Shown here piece after piece: positions 18,254-26,219 of a DNA stretch of 40,341 nucleotides. This DNA comes from Methylomarinum sp050304855 (GTDB taxonomy: Bacteria; Pseudomonadota; Gammaproteobacteria; Methylococcales; Methylomonadaceae). The position numbers and the translations under genes were made by a program. Below the pieces are notes generated by a model, which searched no databases, was not told the DNA's origin, and was given only the letters and a program-made list of their open reading frames with translations. The stretch is taken from positions 1-40,341 of the forward strand of contig JBNLEI010000311.1 of assembly GCA_050304855.1 (NCBI GenBank), read 5' to 3'. Position 1 is the first letter of the stretch, and every line of letters begins with the position of its first letter.

Positions 18254-19783
18254 ATGACAGACTTGTTTTTTGCGGACGAAGATTCGACCGATGAAAGTCT
18301 GCCTTTTTGGCCGACATGGAAAATTCTGATCGTCGACGATGAACAGGATGTTCATACGATTACCGGATTAGCCTTGAAAAATTTCGTTTTTGAAGGGCGT
18401 AAATTGAGTTTTTTTCATGCTTATTCCGCGCTCGAGGCCAAACAAATATTGCAGCAAGAAAAAGATATCGCCCTAATTTTGCTGGATGTGGTGATGGAGT
18501 CTGAACATGCGGGACTGGAGTTGGTGCATATCATTCGCCAGGAGCTTCATAACTTGACTGCCAGAATTGTACTGAGAACCGGACAGCCCGGACAGGCCCC
18601 TGAACAAAAAGTCATTCGCGATTACGATATCAACGATTACAAGAGTAAAACCGAACTCACTGCCAGTAAATTGACTACATTGATGTATGCCAGTCTGAGG
18701 ACTTATCGCGACATTGTTACGCTGGAAAAAAGTAAGCGAGGATTGGAAAAACTGATTGTGGCCTCCCGGGGAATTTCTTCGCGCGGAGCGCTAAGCAAAT
18801 TTATCGGGGTGACGATGGGACAGATGGTCAGTCTGTTGAATCTGGATGATACGGTTATATTCTCCTGTGAAACCAATGCGTTCGAATTCGACGGCAAAAA
18901 GTTTAAGGTTTATTCGGTGGAAGAGGGAGAATTGGAGACGGAAACCGTTAGCCTTGACGAACTGCCACCGGAAAAGTCGGCAATCCTGATGCAGGCATAT
19001 AACAATCAAGCGAATGTTTATCATCGCAACAGCTTGGTAATGTACTGCGCCAATAAAACCACGGTCATCTTGTTTTATGCTCGGGTCGAACATCCTTTGT
19101 CGCAACTGGACAGGCATTTGTTGAATATTTTTACCGAGAATCTGATCGTTATTCTGGAAAATATTCACCTCAACGATTTGATTGCCAGTAGTCAGCGAGA
19201 GTTGATTTATCGGTTGGGAGAAATTGTCGAATCGCGTTCCAATGAAACGGGAAATCATGTCAAACGCGTCGCTTTTTATTCGGAGTTGCTTGCGCAACTG
19301 GTCGGACTGACAAACGAGGAGGCGGAATTACTTAAAATCGCATCACCCTTACATGATATCGGCAAAATGAGTATTCCTGACCGCATACTCCATAAACCCG
19401 GCAAATTGTCCTCCGATGAATGGAAAATTATGAAAACTCACGCGCAAAGAGGTCACGATTTGTTAAGCGGCTCTCAATTGATGGTGATGGATATGGGGGC
19501 GATCATTGCGTTATCCCATCATGAAAAATGGGACGGGAGCGGTTACCCAAACGGATTGGAAAAAGTTCAGATTCATGTGTTCGGCCGAATCACTGCACTG
19601 GCCGATGTATTCGATGCATTGGGTAGCGACAGGTGTTATAAAAAAGCGTGGCCTTTATCCGATGTTCTTGATTTGTTGCAAGGTGAGAGCGGCAAACATT
19701 TCGATCCCCGGCTGGTTAAACTATTGATCAACAATCTGGATCAATTTCTGGAGATCCGCGACCGTTTTGCCGATGGTCAGTAA
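18254..19783 (+). CDS. Response regulator with DUF3369 and HD-GYP domains (c-di-GMP phosphodiesterase)
   Basis: Predicted phosphorylation-controlled c-di-GMP hydrolase. Domains in order: receiver (about 22-150; acidic pair Asp28/Asp29, phosphoacceptor Asp78 in LILLDVVM, lysine in YKSK); a DUF3369 region (about 165-310) typical of this architecture; and HD-GYP (about 325-500) with HDIGK (His367, Asp368), THAQRGHDLL, HHEKWDGSGYP (Gly430-Tyr431-Pro432) and ADVFDALGS. All signature residues for a working phosphodiesterase are present. A strong ribosome-binding site, AGGAGG, precedes the ATG. Partner candidates are the upstream HDOD protein and the divergently encoded histidine kinase. Confidence 0.94.
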   Translation: MTDLFFADEDSTDESLPFWPTWKILIVDDEQDVHTITGLALKNFVFEGRKLSFFHAYSALEAKQILQQEKDIALILLDVVMESEHAGLELVHIIRQELHNLTARIVLRTGQPGQAPEQKVIRDYDINDYKSKTELTASKLTTLMYASLRTYRDIVTLEKSKRGLEKLIVASRGISSRGALSKFIGVTMGQMVSLLNLDDTVIFSCETNAFEFDGKKFKVYSVEEGELETETVSLDELPPEKSAILMQAYNNQANVYHRNSLVMYCANKTTVILFYARVEHPLSQLDRHLLNIFTENLIVILENIHLNDLIASSQRELIYRLGEIVESRSNETGNHVKRVAFYSELLAQLVGLTNEEAELLKIASPLHDIGKMSIPDRILHKPGKLSSDEWKIMKTHAQRGHDLLSGSQLMVMDMGAIIALSHHEKWDGSGYPNGLEKVQIHVFGRITALADVFDALGSDRCYKKAWPLSDVLDLLQGESGKHFDPRLVKLLINNLDQFLEIRDRFADGQ

Positions 19784-19820
19784 CTATCGAATAATCTTAT
19801 CTTCAGCCAGCCGGCGCTCA

Positions 19821-21926
19821 TTAATTGTCGCTTCCGGTCAAAGCATTTTCGAATACAACGACCGAATGGGGATTGACGATGTACTCCTTGCCATCGATCG
19901 GCACCTGCTGCGTCCGAGGAATAATATCTTCCGGAGAATGCAGAGATGTATCCACCGATAAATTCCATACGCGTTCTTCGATAATTGGCAACGAAGCGGA
20001 AAGTTGCTGGTTGGACATGTTCATAATGATATGAATGTCCGGTTCCTTAAGGTCAACGGCACCGAGGGTGAAAGCAATTACCTGCGCTTCGGGATCATCC
20101 CAGTCCGGGCTTTCTCCTGCTTGTAAGCCGCTCCAGCTGATGTCTGCAATCTCACGGCCTTTGATTTTTTTACCGGTGAAAAAATGTCGGCGCATCAGCG
20201 CGTCATGTCGTTTTCGTAATTTGATCATTAATTTAACGAAGCGAACCATGTCTGCGTTGTGTTCTGCCATCGTCCAATCGAGCCAAGTCAATTCATTGTC
20301 TTGGCAATAGCAATTATTGTTACCTTTTTGCGTGTGCAAGAATTCATCGCCCGCCAATAGCATCGGTACACCTTGACTGAGCAATAGGATGGCGAAAACA
20401 TTTTTGGCTTGTTGTCTGCGAAATTTCAAAACAACAAGATCGTCCGTTTCACCTTCCGCTCCGCAATTTGAGCTGAGATTATGGTTGCAACCGTCGCGAT
20501 TATGTTCGCCGTTGGCCAGATTATGCTTGTCGTTGTAGCTGAAGAGGTCGTTTAACGTAAAGCCGTCGTGGCATGTGACGAAGTTGATGCTGCTGATGGG
20601 CAGACGATGTTGATGTTCGTAGAGGTCGCTACTGCCGCAAATGCGGGTGGCGACATCCTTAATAAGGCCTCTGTCGCCGCGGACGAATTGGCGGATCACA
20701 TCGCGGTAAATACCGTTCCATTCCGCCCATCGGTATCCGGGAAAACAACCGACCTGGTACAGCCCGGTGGCATCCCATGCCTCGGCAATCAGTTTGGTTT
20801 TGGCCAGTTGTTCCGATAATTCAATGCCCCAAACGATTGGAGGGTCCTGCAGGACAGAGCCATCCTCGCCGCGCGACAATGCGCTGGCCAAGTCAAAACG
20901 AAAGCCGTCGACATGCATGTCCCTGACCCAGTATTCCAAGCAACTAATGATGAATCGCGAGACCAAAGGATGATTGGCATTGACGGTATTACCGCAACCG
21001 GTATAGTCATGGAAGATGCTTTTATTCATCTTGTCGATCAAGTAAAAGCTGTTACCGGCAATCCCCTTAAAATTGATGACCGGTCCATCGGTACCGGCTT
21101 CGGAAGTGTGGTTGAAAACCACATCCATAATCACGCCGATGCCGGCTTTATGCAACGCTTTAACCAGATCCCTGAATTCCTGTTGATGAGTTCCCTGATC
21201 CGGTGTCGCGCAATAGCCGGGGTGAGGGCTGAAAAAACTGTGGGTGCTGTAACCCCAATAGTTTTTCAATCCCAGTTCGGCTGTGTGTTCGGGAACGTCT
21301 TGTTCGTCGAAGGCCATAACAGGTAGTAATTCGACATGGGTAATGCCGAGTTCTTTCAAATAGGGTATTTTTTCGATCAGTCCGGTAAATGTGCCTGGAT
21401 TTTGCACACATGACGAGGGATGACGGGTGTAACCGCCTACGTGCAATTCGTAGATGACCGCCTTTTCGCTACGGATTGCTAGCGGTTTATCTCCTTCCCA
21501 ATCGTAATGCTCGTCGACAACCACACTGCGCATCGAGCAATGGCCGTTGTCTCCCGGGAGGCAGGCGGACGTGCGATCCCAGTGCTTATCGCTGACGGCT
21601 TTGGCCCAAGGGTCCAGCAGATGTTTTTCTTTATCAAAACGGAGCCCGGTATGGCGGGTATCGGAGGGGCCGTTGACCCGCCAGCTGTAACAGGTGCCGG
21701 GTGGGAGGTGCTTGACAAAGACGTGCCAGGAAAAAAACGTACGGTTTATTTGTTTTTGCAATTGGATGACCTGGAAAGGCTCTTTGCAGTCCACGGATTT
21801 GAATAGCAGCAATTCCACTTCTTCGGCATGACGGCTGAAAAGAGAAAAATTCACTCCGCCATCATTTACCTTGGCGCCATGTGGATAAGGGCTTCCGGGC
21901 TTTATTTTAAATTCTATTTTCTGCAT
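19821..21926 (-). CDS. glgX: Glycogen debranching enzyme, GlgX/isoamylase type (GH13)
   Basis: Hydrolyses alpha-1,6 branch points of glycogen, normally acting on limit branches left by GlgP. The 701-residue protein has an N-terminal CBM48 domain (about 10-110: GGVNFSLFSRHAEEVELLLF). The GH13 barrel follows with VVFNHTSE, DGFRFDLASAL (nucleophile Asp345), KLIAEAWDATG (acid/base Glu382) and FVTCHDGFTLND (His453, Asp454). A C-terminal beta domain completes it. Length and motifs fit GlgX and the archaeal-type TreX; the two cannot be told apart by eye. It converges on the HD-GYP gene with 37 bases between them and is divergent from the DUF4912/GH57 block. Confidence 0.94.
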   Translation of the reverse strand: MQKIEFKIKPGSPYPHGAKVNDGGVNFSLFSRHAEEVELLLFKSVDCKEPFQVIQLQKQINRTFFSWHVFVKHLPPGTCYSWRVNGPSDTRHTGLRFDKEKHLLDPWAKAVSDKHWDRTSACLPGDNGHCSMRSVVVDEHYDWEGDKPLAIRSEKAVIYELHVGGYTRHPSSCVQNPGTFTGLIEKIPYLKELGITHVELLPVMAFDEQDVPEHTAELGLKNYWGYSTHSFFSPHPGYCATPDQGTHQQEFRDLVKALHKAGIGVIMDVVFNHTSEAGTDGPVINFKGIAGNSFYLIDKMNKSIFHDYTGCGNTVNANHPLVSRFIISCLEYWVRDMHVDGFRFDLASALSRGEDGSVLQDPPIVWGIELSEQLAKTKLIAEAWDATGLYQVGCFPGYRWAEWNGIYRDVIRQFVRGDRGLIKDVATRICGSSDLYEHQHRLPISSINFVTCHDGFTLNDLFSYNDKHNLANGEHNRDGCNHNLSSNCGAEGETDDLVVLKFRRQQAKNVFAILLLSQGVPMLLAGDEFLHTQKGNNNCYCQDNELTWLDWTMAEHNADMVRFVKLMIKLRKRHDALMRRHFFTGKKIKGREIADISWSGLQAGESPDWDDPEAQVIAFTLGAVDLKEPDIHIIMNMSNQQLSASLPIIEERVWNLSVDTSLHSPEDIIPRTQQVPIDGKEYIVNPHSVVVFENALTGSDN

Positions 21927-22247
21927 GTCCTCGTTAGGGGGATTGTCAAAAGCTCAAATTCTACAAAACTAAAACTGTAAGCAAAAGCTTAGTTTTCAAA
22001 CAACGTTATATTCATTGTAGGGTATTTGCCTACCATTTGAACAATCTTTTTGTGTTAAGTCGCGATACGAAAATACCTTGCATTAATGATTGCCAGAGGG
22101 TAGAGTTTTTAAGCATTCAGGAGATGTAACGACTTTGCCGAATACGCACCAAAACCGGGCGTTTCGAGTCAAAATGCTCTTGTTTTTGATAGCTCGTCGG
22201 TGCGAAGCGGGCGTATGGATGAACTATAAGAATAATTATCGCTAGTG
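21927..22247. promoter_or_regulatory. Divergent regulatory region between glgX and the DUF4912/GH57 block
   Basis: No gene is seen in these 321 bases. An inverted repeat has 8-base arms, AAAACTAA at 21965-21972 and TTAGTTTT at 21989-21996, separated by 16 bases, close to the glgX start. A TTGCAT-N17-TAGAGT pair near 22079-22107 points toward the DUF4912 gene but matches the sigma70 consensus only moderately. The placement between two oppositely transcribed glycogen genes makes a shared operator plausible. Confidence 0.3.
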
Positions 22248-22859
22248 ATGGCATGTTTTAAGTCAAGAAACAGTTCCCGTGTTTATTCACCCGGAGAGCT
22301 ATTGCAGATTAGCGAACAGATCAGCCGAGATTATAAACCTGCCTATTCAAGTCGCATTTCGTTGGGGTATTCCCGACTTCGGCTGTCAGCGCAGGAAATG
22401 TTATCGATCAGTGAAGAAATCAGTCGCGAATATGCATCGTATGCGTTAAAGCCCGTTTTCCGTTCCGAAATCGTTTTGTTGCCGGTTGATCCGACTCATC
22501 TGCATGCCTATTGGCATCTTGACGGAACTGCATTTGAGTCTTTACCTGAACAACCGCTAATCTTAAGAGTTTATACCATGCCCGACAGCCGTACGATTGA
22601 GAGCTATCGAGAGCAATGGTTTGATATGGAGGTTGATGCTTCCATATCCCAGCAAACAGTGACGGTACCTGAGGCCATATCGGGCAATTACTTTTCCGCC
22701 GCCATCGGTCTCGACGAACCTTCCTTAAAACGGTTTGCCGCCGTCGCAAGTTCGGACACGGCTTATCTCCCAAGGACGGATATACCCGTGCAGAAGTCGG
22801 CTGCTGTCACTATGGTACATAACAAAATCAGTGCATCCGGCAAAGGAAAACAGCTTTGA
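22248..22859 (+). CDS. DUF4912 protein with a duplicated N-terminal helix motif
   Basis: DUF4912 proteins are found beside glycogen and GH57 genes, but their role is not settled. From ATG 22248 (a GTG directly precedes it) the protein has 203 residues. The N-terminal part repeats one motif: SPGELLQISEQISRDY (14-29) and SAQEMLSISEEISREY (47-62). The DUF4912 domain follows (about 72-170), with IVLLPVDPTHLHAYWHLDG and RVYTMPDSRTIE. This domain looks beta-rich, perhaps carbohydrate-binding like; that is inference. Its TGA overlaps the ATG of the GH57 gene by one base (TGATG), so the two are translationally coupled. No good Shine-Dalgarno sequence is visible for the start. Confidence 0.85.
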   Translation: MACFKSRNSSRVYSPGELLQISEQISRDYKPAYSSRISLGYSRLRLSAQEMLSISEEISREYASYALKPVFRSEIVLLPVDPTHLHAYWHLDGTAFESLPEQPLILRVYTMPDSRTIESYREQWFDMEVDASISQQTVTVPEAISGNYFSAAIGLDEPSLKRFAAVASSDTAYLPRTDIPVQKSAAVTMVHNKISASGKGKQL

Positions 22860-24460
22860 TGAGAAAAGGGCTTCTTGCCATCGTCCTGCATGCCCATATG
22901 CCCTATGTCAGGCATCCCGAACATGAGAGTTTTTTTGAAGAAAACTGGTTGTTTGAGGCGATTACCGAATGTTACGTTCCGTTGATTGCGATGCTGGATC
23001 GCCTGCAGACGGAGCTTGTTAATTACCGCTTAACGATTTCACTATCGCCGACCTTGATCACTTTGTTACAGGATGATTTATTGCGCGAGCGTTACCTAAA
23101 ACATCTCAATCGCTTGCTAGAACTGGCGGATAAGGAAATCGAACGTACTCGCGAACAGCCGGAATATCAGCGTCTGGCTCGCTTATACCAACGTCGCTTT
23201 AGTGAAACGCTACAGGTGTATCAGGAGCAATACCAGGGGGATTTGCTGGCCGCTTTTAAGAAGCATCAGATCTCGGGGCGATTGGAACTGATGACGACCG
23301 CTGCGACCCATGGTTTTTTGCCTTTATTAAATTGCAGCGAAACGGCCGTCCGTTGCCAGATTAGTACGGGTATCGAGACTTTCCAGAATGCTTTCGGTTT
23401 TCCCCCGGAAGGCTTTTGGTTGCCGGAATGCGGCTATTATCCCGGTTTGGAAAACATTTTGAAACAGGTCGGAATTCGTTACTTCTTCCTCGACACCCAC
23501 GGCATTACAGAGGCCAGCGAAGTTCCTCTACAAGGTGTTTATGCTCCGCTCGAATGTGGTGCAGACATATACGCCTTCGGTCGGGACCCGTATTCCTCAA
23601 GGCAAGTATGGAGCGCTGAGGAGGGCTATCCCGGAGATGCCGATTATCGCGAGTACCATAGCGATATCGGTTTCGAGCGAGAGCTCGATTATATTGCGCC
23701 TTACATTCTCGACGGACAGATTCGCACCAATACCGGCATTAAATATCATCGGGTAACCGGACCGAATGCCGACAAACAACTGTATCGACCGGAAATAGCA
23801 AGTGCCAAGGCTTGTCAACATGCGAACGATTTTATCGTCCAACAGCAAAGACATATCGAACAGTTGTGCGATAGCATGGATAATCCGCCGATGATTATCG
23901 CGCCATTCGATGCAGAACTATTCGGCCATTGGTGGTTTGAAGGACCGCAATGGTTGGAACAGGTGTTAAGAATGGCGGCCACCCCCGACAACTCCGTTCA
24001 ATCGCGGACCTGTAGCGAGTACTTGGCTCAGTATCCACAACAACAACGAGCGACACCTTCGGCGTCCAGTTGGGGGGAGGAAGGCTATTCGTCCTATTGG
24101 CTTAATGATAGTAACGACTGGATATATCCGTTGATTCATCGCGCCGCCGCCGAAATGGAAAAGCTGGTGGACGACGTAGTCGGTTTAAAGATTAGTGATC
24201 TTCAGCGGCGAGCGTTGAATCAAGCCGTTCGTTCCGTCTTGCTAGCTCAGGCCTCCGATTGGCCTTTTATCATCAAGTCCGGGACGACCGTGGAATACGC
24301 CCGCAAACGTATTACGGATCACTTGGCGCGTTTCAATTATCTGCACGAGTCCATCCGGAAGAACCGGATTGATGAACGTTATTTGACTGCTTTGGAGATT
24401 ATGGATGATATATTTCCAACAATAGATTATCGATTCTATTGCTCCCGAGGGCTGCAATAA
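22859..24460 (+). CDS. GH57 1,4-alpha-glucan branching enzyme-like protein
   Basis: Retaining glycoside hydrolase family 57 member, probably a glycogen branching enzyme. The N-terminal strand LLAIVLHAHMPYVRHP is diagnostic. The catalytic nucleophile is Glu190 in FWLPECGYYPG and the acid/base is Asp351 in PFDAELFGHWWFEGP, close to the positions known in characterised GH57 branching enzymes. The helical C-terminal region contains SSWGEEGYSSYWLNDSNDW, typical of branching enzymes rather than amylases or 4-alpha-glucanotransferases. The 533-residue length fits. It starts inside the TGA of the DUF4912 gene. No GH13 GlgB is in the window, so this may be the branching activity paired with GlgX and GlgP. 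Confidence 0.9.
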   Translation: MRKGLLAIVLHAHMPYVRHPEHESFFEENWLFEAITECYVPLIAMLDRLQTELVNYRLTISLSPTLITLLQDDLLRERYLKHLNRLLELADKEIERTREQPEYQRLARLYQRRFSETLQVYQEQYQGDLLAAFKKHQISGRLELMTTAATHGFLPLLNCSETAVRCQISTGIETFQNAFGFPPEGFWLPECGYYPGLENILKQVGIRYFFLDTHGITEASEVPLQGVYAPLECGADIYAFGRDPYSSRQVWSAEEGYPGDADYREYHSDIGFERELDYIAPYILDGQIRTNTGIKYHRVTGPNADKQLYRPEIASAKACQHANDFIVQQQRHIEQLCDSMDNPPMIIAPFDAELFGHWWFEGPQWLEQVLRMAATPDNSVQSRTCSEYLAQYPQQQRATPSASSWGEEGYSSYWLNDSNDWIYPLIHRAAAEMEKLVDDVVGLKISDLQRRALNQAVRSVLLAQASDWPFIIKSGTTVEYARKRITDHLARFNYLHESIRKNRIDERYLTALEIMDDIFPTIDYRFYCSRGLQ

Positions 24461-24562
24461 GAGTTTTCAGGCGCTAAATTGCGGTATGGCCGGATCAGGT
24501 GAAACCAAATCATGGTTCAATATTTATGACTCGGTTTTCGACTCCCAACCTAATGGAGAAAA

Positions 24563-26071
24563 ATGATGCATCCTGTTCAGCTGTTGTATGTTGAAAATGT
24601 CATCAACCGGAAAAAAAGGGTCCCGCGCCAGGAACTGGTATTTTGCATTCGGGTGCAAAATCTGGGTTACGATAAGCAAGTTGATGTACTTTGGTCGGGG
24701 GAAGACGACGTTTGGCATACGTTGCCAGCGCATTTCCGTAGCGGCTTATTTGACGATATTGAATGCTGGGAGGCGAAAGTTGCTTTGCATCTGACGGCCA
24801 GCCAACGCTTACCCGGTAATATCCGTTTCGGTTTGCGATATCGGGTTAACGGTCAGGAATATTGGGATAATAATCACGGGCATAACTACGAAAGCCAGGC
24901 CGATTGCGGTATTCGTCTCGGAAACGATATTTTGGTGCAGAATATCGGTTACCACTCTCAGCTTCAGGAAGGACAAAAAACCATCCCGATTACCGTTGCA
25001 CTGGATAAAGCGGTTCATGCGGAAAAGGTGACGATACACTGGACGGTCGATAATTGGCGGCATACCCACAAAACCGCTTGCCAATGCAAAATCAACTATT
25101 GGGACGGCAAGGTCAAAAGTAACGCGCGTAACCCCAACCAATACGGCGTTCAACTATGGAGTTGCCGTCTCAGAATTGGTAGTGCTTTCAAGCTGCAATA
25201 CAGTATTTGTTGCGAGAGTCACGGACAGGTATTGTGGGATAACAACGCAGGCAGAAACTATGTTGCCAGCCATAAGCCGCTGCATGTCATGATACTGAAT
25301 CTTCATTGTTATCAGGAAGCCGATCAGGATCATAAGCTGTGGCAGATCGCCAAAGCAATTGACGAACAAAAAACCGATATCATTTGTTTTCAGGAAGTTG
25401 CGGAAAACTGGAACGACGGTCACGGCGACTGGCAGTCCAATGCTGTCAACATCATCAATCAACGCTTGCGTGCGCCGTTCCATCTCTATACCGACTGGTC
25501 CCATTTGGGATTCGATAAATACCGCGAAGGGGTGGCGATCTTAAGCCGCTTTCCATTGAGCAAGCAGGAAGCTCGTTATGTCTCCGACAGTCATGAAATA
25601 TACAACATTCATTCTCGTAAAGTGGCGGCGGCACAAGTAAAAGTGCCCTACATGGGGATAATCAACGTTTTCTCCGCACATCTGAGTTGGTGGGAAGACG
25701 GTTTTCGCGAACAGTTTTTGCGCTTATGCGAATGGGCCAAAAGCCGTTCCGGAAAGTCGGTACAAAGCACATTGCTTTGCGGAGATTTCAATATTGCAGC
25801 AGGATCGGAAGGTTACCGGTTGGTGGTGGACGGGCATGAATACGAAGACCAATATTTGGCGGCTAATCAACAGGGGTTGTTCGAAAAAGTCTTTCGTGTA
25901 AACGATCCTCACTGGGGTGATTACTTGGCCGACGACTATCGAATCGATTATATTTTTCTTAATCGGGACAGCCATTTGCAGGTAACATCGGCAAAAGTGA
26001 TGTTTACCGAACAGGATTACGGCCGGGTGTCCGATCATTGCGGATATTTAATGACGTTTGAACCGAAATGA
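24563..26071 (+). CDS. Two CBM21-like modules fused to an endonuclease/exonuclease/phosphatase domain
   Basis: The N-terminal 235 residues hold two beta-sandwich modules resembling starch/glycogen-binding CBM21. The first has FCIRVQNLGYDKQVDVLWSG and ends with YWDNNHGHNY (100-109); the second has ITVALDKAVHAEKVTIHW and ends with LWDNNAGRNY (224-233). The W-D-N-N-x3-N-Y ending is the CBM21 hallmark known from eukaryotic PP1 glycogen-targeting subunits. The C-terminal half (about 240-502) is an EEP metal-dependent hydrolase: LNLHCYQE, CFQEVA (Glu278), GDFN (Asp408, Asn410), DYIF and SDHCGY (Asp491, His492). EEP substrates include DNA, inositol phosphates and lipids, so the substrate is open. 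A glycogen-tethered phosphoesterase is inferred. GGAG precedes two consecutive ATGs at 24563 and 24566. Confidence 0.85.
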   Translation: MMHPVQLLYVENVINRKKRVPRQELVFCIRVQNLGYDKQVDVLWSGEDDVWHTLPAHFRSGLFDDIECWEAKVALHLTASQRLPGNIRFGLRYRVNGQEYWDNNHGHNYESQADCGIRLGNDILVQNIGYHSQLQEGQKTIPITVALDKAVHAEKVTIHWTVDNWRHTHKTACQCKINYWDGKVKSNARNPNQYGVQLWSCRLRIGSAFKLQYSICCESHGQVLWDNNAGRNYVASHKPLHVMILNLHCYQEADQDHKLWQIAKAIDEQKTDIICFQEVAENWNDGHGDWQSNAVNIINQRLRAPFHLYTDWSHLGFDKYREGVAILSRFPLSKQEARYVSDSHEIYNIHSRKVAAAQVKVPYMGIINVFSAHLSWWEDGFREQFLRLCEWAKSRSGKSVQSTLLCGDFNIAAGSEGYRLVVDGHEYEDQYLAANQQGLFEKVFRVNDPHWGDYLADDYRIDYIFLNRDSHLQVTSAKVMFTEQDYGRVSDHCGYLMTFEPK

Positions 26072-26219
26072 TAACATTGCAACCGAATGACGCTTATAAC
26101 GTTAAGGTTTGAAAAGACGAGACTGAGGTTTTCCATTCACGCCGAAGATCCGAGTAGGAAGGGTGTCATAATGAGTCAATCCGAATCCTACAGACGCATA
26201 TTTACATGATGAGGTGACA

